64,000 nucleotides of DNA, taken from positions 16,951,905 to 17,015,904 of the forward strand of contig CM029640.1 in assembly GCA_017311315.1 (NCBI GenBank), given 5' to 3'. This stretch comes from Dendrocalamus latiflorus. Lineage: Eukaryota > Streptophyta > Magnoliopsida > Poales > Poaceae. The translations under genes and the position numbers were made by a program. Below are positions 34,291 through 45,596 of this stretch, in pieces. Below the pieces are notes generated by a model, which saw only the letters and a program-made list of their open reading frames with translations, was not told the origin of the DNA and did not search any database. Position 1 is the first letter of the stretch; each line of letters begins with the position of its first letter.

Positions 34291-34753
34291 CTAGCAGCAT
34301 AGGCGCGGCGACACGCCGCGCCAGCCACCGTATGCACCGAAGTAAAAGAGGCGATAATTTGTGAGGAGTTTTTTTAAAAAAATCGAGGGCACATGCGTAT
34401 TTTCGAAAAAGTTAAAGGACTTTTTTCGTAAAAATTGAGGACCCGTATGTAATGAAATGAGGACCCGTACGCAATTTAGAAAACCGCGGGGCGCCATCCT
34501 GCAAATGGGAGGGGGTTTTTCAGAAAAATTCGTCGCAAAAAAAACCGCCAAGGACCTTTTCGCGAGAAAAAAGAACCTGTTCGCGAGGAAAAAGGACCTG
34601 TACGTAATTTCCGGAAAACAGGAGGAATCTCCCTCCCCCGGCCGTACGGGAATCCCCGCGCCACGCGCCAGCCGGAGCGCGTGCGCGGGGTGACGTGGCC
34701 GAGCGGGGGCGCGGCGTTTCCCCCGGTCGTAATAGGGGTTTTATACGTATAGA
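34291..34753 (-). mobile_element. Small non-autonomous Helitron, 463 bp
   Basis: On the minus strand it starts TCTATACGTATAAAACCCC after a host A and ends with hairpin GGCGCGGCG-TGT-CGCCGCGCC, TATGCTG and CTAG before a host T. All Helitron terminal rules are met. It is related to 11613-12029 in the opposite orientation. No coding. Confidence 0.85.
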
Positions 34754-36342
34754 TAATTACTATCTATAATATTTTTATATCATCTATAAATAATACTAAA
34801 AACGATTCATATCATATATTATCTTTTTATATATCTCTATAAATAGTATTTTTATAATATAATATATTTTATTTATCATGTTACAGTTGACTACTGTATA
34901 ATAAACTATCCAGTTCTCAATATTTTTTCTCTTTCCCCTACAAGATTTATAAATAACACACATTACACCAAACCAGGCCAGCGTTGGGCTGCGTCTGCGC
35001 TCTGCACCGCACGGGGCGCTCTGATCTTTGCTAGAAACGAACAAGAGCTCCTCCGTTTCCGAAGCGAATCTGACAAGACTATCTGACGCTAGAGCTCAAC
35101 GAACAACGCTACCGACCCACGCACCCCTACGAATGAATTGACAAAAAATGGCGGTGTCAGAGGTGCACTCCGCAGCCGTCCGGCGGTTAACCTCTTGGCA
35201 CAGGTTTGCGGGCTAGAGACTGCCGGTAATAATTTGTCAAATTTTGGAGACCGCTTCGTTCGACTAAAATAAATTAATTTATAACTAAAATTATACTACA
35301 GCTGGCATCTTATTTGGCATAACTAAATTTTAAAAAAATTAAAATAAAAAATAGTTTAGCTCATTACAGATAATACAAACAAATACGAGAAAAAAGAATC
35401 AACAAAAAAGCTCAAAAAAAGCTAAAAAACGAAATTTAGGAATAGTGAAAAATAAATCAGAAGCTAGAAGATCAAACCGAAATGAGTGGGATAATTCATG
35501 TTTCAAACTTTTAGTTAACATAACTGTAGGAAGAAAACAAGGAAAACCTTGATTACCAAGGGAAATAATACAACACTGTTAGTGTCACGGAACCTCAGCA
35601 AAAGCAGGTGGTTTACAAAGATTGTACCAGATCTGAATTTTAATCTTGAACTGTACAGTATTTCATTTGTTCAATTGACTGATTGAGTCGTGTTGTGGCT
35701 ACGGATCAAACAGTAAAAAAAGACTAAAAGAAGAAGAGGAGGAGAGCCGATAGAGACGGTATGTGAAAAAATAGCGTGAGTCTGGTCTCCTCATACCCCT
35801 TTTGAGGGCTTATATACATGAGGAGGTATAATGAAAAATTCCCATCATAATTCATAATAATTACAAAAAGTAGAGATATATTACTATATTTATTGTACTA
35901 TTGATCTATTACATGTTAAATCAGTTGTAAGACCCAGTAATTAAAGGTTGAACCGCCCTGCAACAAGTCGCAATTGACATTATTTAGCTGCAGGGACGCT
36001 ACAGAACCTCAAATCATTCTGCTTGGTCGCGTGCTGAAGAAACTGAAAAGAAAAGAAAACTACTGATTTCTGCATAATATTTGCTCCCAGAAAGGGAAGC
36101 CAAAAACCGGACAGAATCCATTATGTCACAATCCTAATACTACTTTCTATCAACACCAAACCAAACTAAAACCTTGCAAAATCTTTTAAACCAAAAACTG
36201 TATACAGCTGAAATGGTAAAAAGTATTCCTACTTGTTGCCAAATCTCCGTTTAGAGAGACGAAAACCTTGTGCTAGATCCCTTCCCATCCAAAAATTTCT
36301 ACACCCAATTTGCTCCCAATTAGCCAGCTATAACACAATCAA
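34754..36342. other. AT-rich intergenic, downstream of the protease gene
   Basis: Very AT-rich to about 34960, then mixed. It holds one MITE (35254-35490). Nothing else assignable was seen. The 3' UTR of the minus-strand protease probably reaches into 36100-36390. Confidence 0.5.
35254..35490 (+). mobile_element. AT-rich MITE (family member)
   Basis: Left GACCGCTTCGTTCGACTAAA, right ATCAAACCGAAATGAGTGGG. The core CATAACTAAATTTTAAAAAA and CAGATAATACAAACAAATAC match the family. Confidence 0.6.
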
Positions 36343-36395
36343 TCAAAATGAGGACCTCAATTTTGTCATCCTCTGAAAGTGCGATACCTCATCGG

Positions 36396-37931
36396 CTATA
36401 CCTCGGCGCACCGCCGCGGGGCGAAGCCGAGCCGGTTGTTCTGTAAATCGTACAGAACATGGAAGTTCTGTTGCTGGTAGTTGCCAATGATGGACAGCGC
36501 GGAGCGCGGCGTGCCGAGGGCGGCGAGGCACATGACGCCCTCCGGGTCGAGCCGGATGAAGTAGTTCTCCGCCGGGAAGTCCCAGACCGCGCCGTCGGCG
36601 AACAGTAAGGAGAATTCCGGCACCTCCACCCTCTCCACCCCGGACACATTGTAGCAGGGGTTGAGCACCGGGAAGTCGGTGATGAGAGGGTAGGCCTTGT
36701 TCATGCGGTCGATGAACGCCTGCCGGATCACCTGGTACGCCGGCTCGGCGAAGTAGCTGAGCGTCGTGCCGGAGTCGATGATCGTGCCACCGGAGCCGTC
36801 CTTGGCCACGCCCCATGTGTCCGACGAGATGTTCAGCATCTCCCCGCCGACGAGCACGCCTTTGAGCTCGACGTAGTAGAATGTGTCCGTCGAGGTGGCC
36901 GTGGCGGGCGCGAACGCCGTGTAGTTGAGCTGCGGGTGCGCGAGCAGCACGTCGTCGTCGCCGAACACGATCTTGCTCGGGACGCTGCTGCCGTGGTCAA
37001 CGAGGCAGTAGGAGAAGGCGTGCCCGTACACGGCGCGCAGCTGGGAAGCGAACGAAAGGGGTCCGCGGCCGAGGCCGAGCAGCCCCGCGGCGCCGTGAAA
37101 GAGGCCGCGGTTCCAGTGGCCGCACCCGAACACCACGCCGTCGATGCGCCGGGACGCGTCCGGCGCTGTGAGGTTGACGGTGAACGACTCCAGTGCGAGG
37201 TCGCCGGTGGTGTTCGACTGGTCGCCGTACCAGTAGTAGTACGGGCAGGGGTCCTCCCTCGGGTGGCGGCACGTCTTGGGCGCCGTCGGCGGCGCGACGA
37301 GGCCGCACCGCGGGTCGCCGCAGGAGACGTTGCGGTAGGAGGAGGAGGCGGCGGGGTCGAACACGGGGCCGCGCTGCTCGAAGCATGCGAGGCAGGGCGC
37401 GCACTGCAGCCAGTTGAGGTCGCTGCCGGTGTCCATGATCATCTGGAACCGCCGGGGCGGCGTGCCGACGTAGACATCCACCAGGTACTCCCCCGACCCG
37501 ACCGCCACGCCGGACTCCACCGTGGCCACCAGCCGCTCCGACAGCGCCCGCCGTGGCGACGAAGACGCCGCCACAGCCGCGCCGCCCCCGCCAGCCCGGG
37601 CCACCCTCCTATGCATCGTATCGATGCGGACGGCGTCCTTCCTGGCCGAATCCAAGAACGAGTCCATCGTTGTCCTGCCCGCCGCGACGTCGGCGGCGGA
37701 CCTGTGATTCATATGAAGCTTCAACGACGGGGACCGGCTCGCGGGCTCCTCCTCCTCCTCGGCGACCAGCTTGCCGTCGCAGCCAGTGTCGGCGACGGCG
37801 GTGTTGAACGGCGGGAACTCGATGCCATACAGGGGGGACGACGAATTCAGCTTAGCACTATTGGCGGAAGCGAGCGACGGCGAGAGCACGAGCAAGAAGA
37901 GGAGTAAAGAGTTCACGGGGAGCTTGGTCAT
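36396..37931 (-). CDS. Nepenthesin/ASPG1-type aspartic protease (A1 family), intact
   Basis: One uninterrupted 511-residue frame from ATG at 37931. Residues 1-23 form a signal peptide (a hydrophobic LLLFLLVL core), so entry to the secretory pathway is expected. A propeptide follows to about residue 145. The mature enzyme starts near SGEYLVDVYVGTPP. Catalytic motifs are DTGSDLNW (Asp167) and DSGTTLSYF (Asp386); a Cys-rich nepenthesin-type insert follows the first motif (CAPCLACF, FDPAASSSY, SCGDPRC). The C-terminus IIGNYQQQNFHVLYDLQNNR is typical of plant atypical aspartic proteases. Length and lack of introns fit the family. It has very high GC in third positions, unlike the transposon sequence around it. 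Substrate unknown; roles in stress or development are known for relatives only. Best host gene in the window. Confidence 0.93.
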   Translation of the reverse strand: MTKLPVNSLLLFLLVLSPSLASANSAKLNSSSPLYGIEFPPFNTAVADTGCDGKLVAEEEEEPASRSPSLKLHMNHRSAADVAAGRTTMDSFLDSARKDAVRIDTMHRRVARAGGGGAAVAASSSPRRALSERLVATVESGVAVGSGEYLVDVYVGTPPRRFQMIMDTGSDLNWLQCAPCLACFEQRGPVFDPAASSSYRNVSCGDPRCGLVAPPTAPKTCRHPREDPCPYYYWYGDQSNTTGDLALESFTVNLTAPDASRRIDGVVFGCGHWNRGLFHGAAGLLGLGRGPLSFASQLRAVYGHAFSYCLVDHGSSVPSKIVFGDDDVLLAHPQLNYTAFAPATATSTDTFYYVELKGVLVGGEMLNISSDTWGVAKDGSGGTIIDSGTTLSYFAEPAYQVIRQAFIDRMNKAYPLITDFPVLNPCYNVSGVERVEVPEFSLLFADGAVWDFPAENYFIRLDPEGVMCLAALGTPRSALSIIGNYQQQNFHVLYDLQNNRLGFAPRRCAEV

Positions 37932-38331
37932 AGCTGAAAAGTGGATGGATGGACTAGAGCTTCGTGGAACAGGTAGAGGTGGTGGTAATGGAGGGGGGAG
38001 GTGGTCGTGGTGATGGAGAGGGTGGAATGGAATATAAAAAAACGCGGGTTGGGGAAGGGAAGACCGGGAGAGCAGAGGGGACGGGCGACGAGGAGGGCTT
38101 GGAATTGGCGAATGTTAGGGGGGATGGTGGCCGTGGAAAAACGCGGCTTTGGCGTGGCTTCGGACACGCTCTGACCAGATATACAGGTAACTTTTTCTCT
38201 CTCTCTCTTTTCTATCACAATCCTCTTCCTTTTTTTGCTAACATTTCAGTATCTTTCTTTGTATCTCCTTGGTTTCCTCGTTATATTTTTTATGGGGAAA
38301 AGGATGCTTCTTACATTTCAGTATTTTTCCC
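37932..38331 (-). promoter_or_regulatory. Upstream region of the aspartic protease gene
   Basis: The sequence just 5' of the start codon (plus-strand GGAGGTGGTCGTGG...) is GC-rich and then turns to CT-rich microsatellite (about 38194-38210). I see no convincing minus-strand TATA box close to the start. A MITE begins at 38332, so the uninterrupted upstream region is about 400 bp. Confidence 0.35.
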
Positions 38332-38601
38332 TGATCGGTTTGGCTTGAGCTTCTGGCTTATTTTTCACTATTTATAAATTTCGTCTTTTTCTGAATTTTT
38401 GGCTTTTTGTTGAGCTTTTTTGCCGGTTCTTTTTTTCCCGTATTCGTTTGTATTATACATATTGGGCTAACATATTTTTTATATTTTTAAATTTTTTAAA
38501 TTTAATTATGCTAAATAAGCCTCTGTCAGCTACAGTATTTTTTTCAACCAGCTACAGTATTTTCAGCCATAAGCCATGAGCTTTTAAGCCCAACCGATCA
38601 C
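38332..38601 (-). mobile_element. AT-rich MITE (family member), upstream of the protease gene
   Basis: Ends TGATCGGTTTGGCTT and AAGCCCAACCGATCA are inverted. On the minus strand the core is CTGTAGCTGACAGAGGC and ATAATTAAATTTAAAAAATT. It closely matches 39950-40225. Confidence 0.8.
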
Positions 38602-39949
38602 CATTCAAAAACGAACTTCATGTAAGTGACATTCTATGTTTTGTAAGTTTTGCTGTAGCTTTGAGTAAATAACCAAGTTTAATTGGGAATCTAATTAACT
38701 TACATACTTTGCACTGATCTTCCAGCTATCCAAATTGATTTGTTGTTATTAGTTCCATTGAATGAGTAGAAAGCAATATAATTAGAAGTTCGAAACCCAG
38801 AAATCACAAGCGTGTTATTGTTGAAATTAACTACAAGAATAATTTACACAAGATACAAATAACATGTGACATGAAAATTTCCTAAATATTGTATTTAACT
38901 ATTAAACAAAGACTATATTTAAGTTATATATTTTAAGTGAAAATATATCTGTCTTTACTATTTAATAAATAGATCAAGGGCTTTCGCCATTTAAATCCAA
39001 CGAATAGATGAATTTATTTCTTTTTCATATTAGTGAAGAGCTTACTGTCACTTAATTATTAAATTCTGAGTTTTAGGCTTGAAAGCTAGAATATGGGGGG
39101 AAACTAGAAGAGGAAATTTGATACATTTTAAAGTGGAAAATTCTCAATATTTGAAATGAAATTTTAAATAAATCATATATAAAGTTCGAGATCTCTAGTT
39201 TGTGGAGTTTTTTTTAAAAATTTTGAATGTATAATTTCCTAAATTTATATTTTGAAGAATAATTTATCCGAAATAAAATATCTTATTCACAAAATGTGTT
39301 AATCTAATTATATGTGCCCTTGTTCTACTTGTCATGATCTTAACGAAAAGCTGTCTTTCACAATCAAATGGAAATCCATGTTGTTGTTGTTGCAGTTTGA
39401 GTGACCATTAATTTTTTTTCCCTAGAGCCACGCACATCTGCCTTTTTATGTCTGAAACCATACCATGTGTGATGAGTCCATGACCAGCTCCTACATAGAA
39501 CTGGAGCAATCTGCACCTGGTCTCACGTAATCTTTAGACGACACGTGATAAGCTTTAATTATATAACTAATAAGATATATATTCTGAAGATTATTTTTGA
39601 CTAAACGCGGGTGTGATTCGCTCTGGCGTGTAGATGTAGACCTTTCCCCGTACAGGCTACATAAATCCTTTTCTCACTTTTTTTTTGTAGACCTCACGCT
39701 AGTAGCATTTTCACATTAGAATCGATAGGGGCAACAAAGATGAATGTATCTTAAAATTTTTTTTCTTAAATATTGATCAATTCTTTACTCTAACAACTAT
39801 ACAAAAATTATAAAGATTAAGAATCCAAAATTTTGAACCAAGACTAGATGGATAAGATCTAGAAAGCAGTTTTTCTGTTGCATAGTTCAACTGAAGCAAA
39901 GTATGTAGCTATTGCTAGTCATTGCTTTTAGATTCTCTAGATCTTGGTT
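38602..39949. other. AT-rich intergenic, no gene seen
   Basis: No coding pattern and no paired terminal repeats found between the two MITEs. Confidence 0.5.
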
Positions 39950-40225
39950 GTGATCAACATGGCTGAAAAGCCCGTGGCTTATGGCTGAAAACACTGTAGC
40001 TGGCTGAAAAAAGCACTGTAGCTGACAGAGGCTTATTTTGCATAATTAAATTTAAAAAATTTAAAAATAAAAAAAATATGTTAGCCCATTACGTATAATA
40101 CAAACGAATACGGGAAAAAGAACCGGCAAAAAAGCTCAACAAAAAGCCAAAATTTCAGAAAAAGACGAAACTTATGAATAGTGCCAAATAAGCCTCCACC
40201 ACTGTAGCATCAGCCAAGCTGATCG
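39950..40225 (+). mobile_element. AT-rich MITE (family member)
   Basis: Contains AACACTGTAGCTGGCTGAAA, CATAATTAAATTTAAAAAAT and TACAAACGAATACGGG. The right end AAGCTGATCGCAGC is the inverse of the left TGTGATCAACATGGCT in part. Confidence 0.75.
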
Positions 40226-40245
40226 CAGCCATCTATTCCTCAAGA

Positions 40246-40396
40246 CTAACAAGGGGGGTGGCCGGTGGGGGATGGGTAAGAGGGTCTAGGATTGTATTGT
40301 AATGAACTATTGCAATTTAGTATGGTCAAAATTTTAAAATGCAATTTTTTCAAAGTTTGTTTGCCAGCTATAGACTAGGCAATCGGACTAACAAGG
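40246..40396 (+). repeat. 142-bp tandem unit, copy 1 (left of solo LTR)
   Basis: CTAACAAGG, GTAAGAGGGTCTAGGATTG, TATTGTAATGAAC and AGACTAGGC recur in the same order at 43866-44010. The second copy starts at 40388 and is interrupted by the LTR after its first nine bases. Confidence 0.85.
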
Positions 40397-43300
40397 TGTA
40401 ACAGCCCAGGTTTTTATGGAAATAAAAATAAATAAATAATTAATTAAGAGTGATTAAAACAAAATTTTAAATTAAAATAAGTATTTTTGTGCCTAAATTT
40501 TAAAATTTGGATTTGCCCTGAATTTCTGTTTTTGAAAAAGCTGGACTTTAAAAAAAGTATTTTAAGTGAAAACCCAAAAATGATTATTAAATAAAAGGAT
40601 ATTTTAATTTTCTATAAAAATTATATGTCAAATTAATTATTTGGATTTTATTTCGGTTTTATGGAGTTTAAAAATGTATTTTTGAAATTTAAAAGTATTT
40701 TAAATATAACAATATAATACCAACATTAGTTGAAAATATTTTTATTAAGTCCAAAATGTCTCCAGAAAGATCTGTGAATTTTTCTGGAATTTTTGGAAGT
40801 ATTTTTATATTTTTTCTGTGGCTTAATGAAATTCCTGTGCTTTTCTGAAAAACCCAAAAATCAGAAAATAAAATAATCTCCCCAACCTCCCTCTCCGGCC
40901 GCCACGTGGACGGCCGGGATCAGCCCACGCAGCCCGCCCGGATCCGCCTTCCCTTCCCCTCGGGCCGACACGTGGCCGGCCCTATCCGCGCCATGCCACC
41001 CCGCCAGCCGGCCCATCCGCCGTCCACCCTTCCTCCCCTCTGGGCCGTCTGATCTTTGTCCCCTCATCCCCATCGTCCCTCCTCCTTAACTCCCGCAGCC
41101 GCTCGATCACCATCCGGCCGCCACCCGCTCCCCTCTCCCTCTCTCTCTGCGCGCGGGGCCCACCTGTCGGGTGCATCTTCCCCGCGCGGCACCCTCCTCC
41201 CTCACGCCGCCGCCGTCGCAACGGCTGCCCCACCCTAACCGGCCCTCCCTCTCCCCCTCCCCCGCGTGCGCCGCCCACTCCCCCACCTCCTCTTCCGCGC
41301 GACGCGCTCCACTCCGCGCCGAACCGCCGGCCACCTCCCCCGAATTACCCGTAACCGCCGCCGCCACTCCCCCACTCCAGCGATAAATCCGCGACGCCCC
41401 CGCCCCCGTCCGCCCCTATAAAGACCTCCCCCGGCCTCCCCTCACTCCGCACCACCTCCTCCCCCACCTTCCATGCCCTCCCGGCCACTCCATCGCCGCC
41501 GTGTCGAAGCGCCCGAGCGCCGCTGCCGCCTTCCTCGCCGCCGGCCTCTTCCCGGCCACCTCCGGTAAGCCCGAGCCCACCCTGGACTCCCCGCAGCTCC
41601 CTCTCCCTCCCGCGCCACTTGCCGCCGGCCGCTGGAGCACCGGCGAGCTCCCAGCCCCCGTGTGCCCCTCGGCCGGCCAGGCCATGTCAGCACGCTCGCC
41701 TACGTGGCCGCCACGTGGCTGCTCGGTGGCCGCCGCGTCGGCTCCGTCCCGCCCCGTCAGCGCCACGTGCGCGAGTCCCTCCACCCCTGCCACCTCGGAT
41801 CCGCCCCGATCCATGGACTTGGTCCATAAGGACCAGGCCCCACCTGTCAGTCCCTCCCCCTATTTTCCAATAGGAAAATAATTCGTCCCAAAAAGTAAAT
41901 TCCTCGCTGACGCAATAATTCATATTTTCCTTTAGAAAAATAATTCAAAAAATTCAGATTTTCCATTTTCCCTCTTTTTAAACTTCCCGGAGCCCGTTCT
42001 TCTTCGTCCCAACTCTGATTTAGCCCATTCAAATTTCTAAATTCATCAAAAATCCCCCTCTATCAAGTTCTAGCCTCAATTCAAAAGTCAATTTGAATTT
42101 ATTTTGAATTTATTTGAATTTGGTGGGTTATTTTCGCGTGTAGACTTCGACAATTCGAGAAAATTCTTCGACGAAGATTCAAACCAAGTTGAAGAGCAAG
42201 GCAAGTCACACTCCTTGATCATGTTGATCCCAGTTTTGAAAATAAAACTATGTTGATTTAAATTATTCTGCATGCATACTTTTATTCAATTATTTCAATT
42301 CAGTTTTGAATATAGCTATTGCCTACTTGTTATTATCTCCATTGACCTTGGATTACCTTGATACCTTGTAACCCTAGATTAAAACTCTAGTTGATAGATT
42401 AGTATGGCTAGAGACTTTATGATTAGAAAATGCTTAGCTTAGACATATTTATGGGTTGGGATACCTTTTCACATAAAATGATGAACCTTTCACATAAAAT
42501 GATACTCTTGACTTTGGTGAGTCAAGGGGTGTTATGAAATATTTTGAAAACAAAATATCAAACCTGGTTTAGACTTAGGCAATTAGTTAGATTAGTGGGT
42601 GCAGGCATGCCCTGTTGGTTGGAGCCGCAGTGGTTGATTGTCGTGCACAGGGGTATGTGGTTGGGCCTAAGTCAGATTAAGGACCGGTCTATGAGCTACT
42701 GTTGCAAAGCCCTATCGTACTACCACATGGCTGGTATGGGACAGCCCTGCCTGAATAATTTGCGAAGTCCCAACCTGAGTCAAGTCGTAGGTTGAAAGTG
42801 AGCGTGGTTGGTGCCATGTGAAGTCTCACTTGGGCGAGCGTGGTTAAGCCATGAGAAGTCTCGTCTAGGCTCAAGAGGGGGTCCCGGTCTGGTGGATTCC
42901 TTACTGGGGTGAAACCTTAGAGTTGGCTTGGCCAGGTTGAAGGCTTTGCATTGTAAATGCCTTGTCATGACTCCTTGCCGCACACCTAAGAAAGTGTGTA
43001 ACTCGCGTGGCACAAAAGGATGATCGTGTCTTGTGGGTAAAGCTGTACAACCTCTGCAGAGTGTATAATCTATCCTGGATAGACGCGCCCACGGTCATGG
43101 GCATGCTGAGTAAAAGTTTTTCATGGATTAGATTTTGTTTTTCAAAAATCATTTTCGAAAACCTTATGGATAGATGGAATCCATGAGAGAATGAAAACCT
43201 TGTGGGTGGATGGAACCCATGAGAGAGATTGGAAGCTTGTGGATGGATGGAATCCACGAGTGTTTGGAAATGTGTGGATGGATGGAATCCATACATGATC

Positions 43301-43865
43301 TTTTGGGAAAGATGGTCCGGGTGGGATGCCCGTGGATAGGTTGGTGTTTGGTCGAAGTCTGCACTGACGGTATTATTTTCTACTACAAGTATCGTTTTTA
43401 CTTAATGTATTAAATTCAGCATTTTCAATCTATCTATTGTATTTCGTAAATGCTGTTTTATGCAAACTAACCCTATAAGCCTTCCATTGAAGCCTTTATC
43501 ATTATGTTGCATTTCTCCGTGCGATTTGCGGAGTATAAGTTTGTACTCACCTTGCACCCTCCCTACAGAGAAGGATGATGTCGACTACGGTGAAGATCTG
43601 GACGAATAGGCCGTGTCTTACTGTCGTTTGCCTGTGGGCAGGTTTGGGCTTCGCTATTTATCAGTTTGCTTCCGCAGTTATTTCCTTTATTTATTTTTGC
43701 CAATGGGCATTGATGTAAGACTTGGCCATAAGGCCGTACCCTTTATTTAATATATGAAATTATTTGTGCTTGGTATTTATCTTTGTTGTACTGTGTGCAC
43801 TAGCTGATCCTGGACTAGTGCGATTTACACAGAGGATCCAGGAGTCGTTACTCCGGGTTCCGACA
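40397..43865 (+). mobile_element. Solo LTR, 3.5 kb, same family as 393-3679
   Basis: Starts TGTAACAGCCC and ends GTTCCGACA, flanked by a perfect CAAGG target duplication (40392-40396 and 43866-43870). It shares with the first element the promoter layout, TGTACAACCTCTGCAGAGTG, a TGTGTGCACTAGCT block and an ACACAGAGG block near the end. There is no PBS or pol. The first third is GC-rich (40880-41870) and gives meaningless long open frames. Confidence 0.85.
41417..41423 (+). promoter_or_regulatory. TATA box of the second solo LTR
   Basis: CCCCTATAAAGACC lies about 1 kb into the element, about 460 bp further in than TATAAATAGG in the first element but in the same layout (C-rich downstream). Likely LTR promoter. 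Confidence 0.45.
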
Positions 43866-44010
43866 CAAGGGGGATGGGGAGGGGTAAGAGGGTCTAGGAT
43901 TGTATTGTAATGAACCATTGTAATTTAGTATGGTCAAAAATTTTAAATGCAATTTTTTTCAAATTTTGTTTGATAGCTACAGACTAGGCGATCAGACTTA
44001 CAGGGGAAGG
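43866..44010 (+). repeat. 142-bp tandem unit, copy 2 (right of solo LTR)
   Basis: Continuation of the second tandem copy after the LTR. It ends at AGACTAGGCGATCAGACTTACAGG, which begins like a third unit but then diverges. Confidence 0.8.
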
Positions 44011-44160
44011 GGTGGTCAAACTGCCCCCCAGCAGTCAATTGACAGTAATTTCTGGTTCAAACTGGTAGTTGTTAGTGGTATGACCAATTTTGAGGTCTGG
44101 TCAGACTGGCTAACAGGGAGCTCTCGGCTGGGTTTTTGATTTTTTGAAATTGGAGTCTCG

Positions 44161-45150
44161 CGATGCGGATCCACTAGCAAGCTAGCTGAACCCCGTTGCT
44201 TTGGCCCTGATCTTTCACGATACGCCTTGTTGGATGCCCTCTCCAAGATAAGCCTTCTCCCACGCACACCGCAGCACGTGAACAAAGGGTAGAGAAACCG
44301 AAGTTTCAGCGAGTATAATCCAACACCACAATTGGATTCAACACACCAAGAGCAATTCCTCGATGGAAATCTCAAGAACACGCCAATAATGGCCACCAAA
44401 CCATGGTGATTTTCTGGTTTCTATTTCTCAAATCAAACTCTAAGTTACAATGGGGCTAAGGCCCTGGCCTTATATTGGTGCACAATGCACGGCCTTGATT
44501 ACAACTCATGCACTACTTGGCCTAAGGCCGAAACAAACTCCAATACGAACTAAAAAGGAAATACCTAAACTGCTACCTCTGGATTCTCTCTTAATTTTCG
44601 ATCTGACTATGAGGATTTCGTGGCTGGCACCTTGTCCATTATGTGGGGCTTCAAAATAGCTTTCCAACGAGTCCAAGAACGCCCAAATCGGACTCCGTTT
44701 GTGAAAGTTATGGACGTTTTAGTATCGGTCTTGCAAGCTGTCCCAATCCGAGTCCGAATCGGTTTCAAATCTTTATATGTTTTGTTTTCTGGTTCAAGGG
44801 GCTTCCAAATTCGTTTGGAACCTGAAAAGGAATCCTTCTCAACCTTTAGAAAGTCATGGTGTGGTCGGATTTTACCCTTACTTGCATTGCAATACTCGAA
44901 CTCTTTATGTTTTGCAAGTCTCGCGCGTCTCTCCGGACAGCTCGTGCAGCATCCAATGAAATTGCCATAACTTTGTGTAGGAAGCTCCAAATCAAGTGCC
45001 GTTTGATTCGTTGGAAAATAGAATTCATTAGCTTTCCAAATATGTCTTTTGTGCACGTTAGAAACCTCAGAATTGGTATTCAAAGCTTCTTGAACATTGT
45101 GCACAGAACTGCAAGCACTAACCAAAGTTGTAGTGCTACTTGGTGCCACA
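44161..45150 (-). repeat. 3' LTR of the gag-only Gypsy element
   Basis: On the minus strand it begins TGTGGCACCAAGTAGC directly after the polypurine tract and ends GGATCCGCATCG, where the other LTR ends GGATCCGCATCA. The element's open frame runs about 540 bp into it. Confidence 0.85.
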
Positions 45151-45581
45151 TCATCCTCCTCTCCTTGAAGCAAAGCCGTCCTCGGCTTTGGGGTAATCTT
45201 GGGAGCTTGCTTCTTCTTGGCTGTAATTTCTTCATCAACATGAATAGCACTCTCCAATTTTGGTTTCAACACATGCTTCTTTCCCTCATGTACAAATGTA
45301 TATGTGTTGGACCGGCCCTCATGCGTAGCATTGCGATCATATTGCCATGGTCTTCCCAACAATAACCCACATGCATCCATTGGAACTACGTCGCAATCCA
45401 CCTTGTCAACATAGTCACCAACAACAAACGGAACACGCACCTTGTGAGTTATCTTTAGCCTTCCGGAGTTGTGTAGCCACTCCACATGATGTGGTTGAGG
45501 ATGCCTCCACGTGGACAGCCCTAAAGCGTACACCAAATCTTTGCTAATCACATTGGTATAACTTCCACCATCTATGATCAA
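44607..45581 (-). pseudogene. Gag-protease, C-terminal part (retropepsin-like), extending into the LTR
   Basis: The frame directly continues the gag frame after a TAA stop (about 45596). It opens LIIDGGSYTNVISKDLV, the active-site loop of plant Gypsy aspartic proteases (DGGS form), followed by a GLLLGRPWQYDRNATHEGR segment typical of this region. The remaining ~180 residues lie within or next to the 3' LTR and resemble no pol domain. Read with gag it is one polyprotein broken by one stop codon. Confidence 0.7.
45151..45166 (-). other. Polypurine tract
   Basis: AAGGAGAGGAGGATGA on the minus strand ends exactly at the start of the 3' LTR, the place where plus-strand DNA synthesis is primed. 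Confidence 0.8.
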
Positions 45582-45596
45582 CTTGCATGCTTTATC

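Noticed and set aside
36936..37907. 323-residue plus-strand frame across the aspartic protease gene
   Set aside because: It is the antisense shadow of a GC-rich coding sequence. The minus strand has the full catalytic motifs, signal peptide and family length.
40861..41881. Open frames in the GC-rich third of the second solo LTR
   Set aside because: Overlapping frames on both strands, low complexity, and no counterpart frame in the related LTR at 393-3679.
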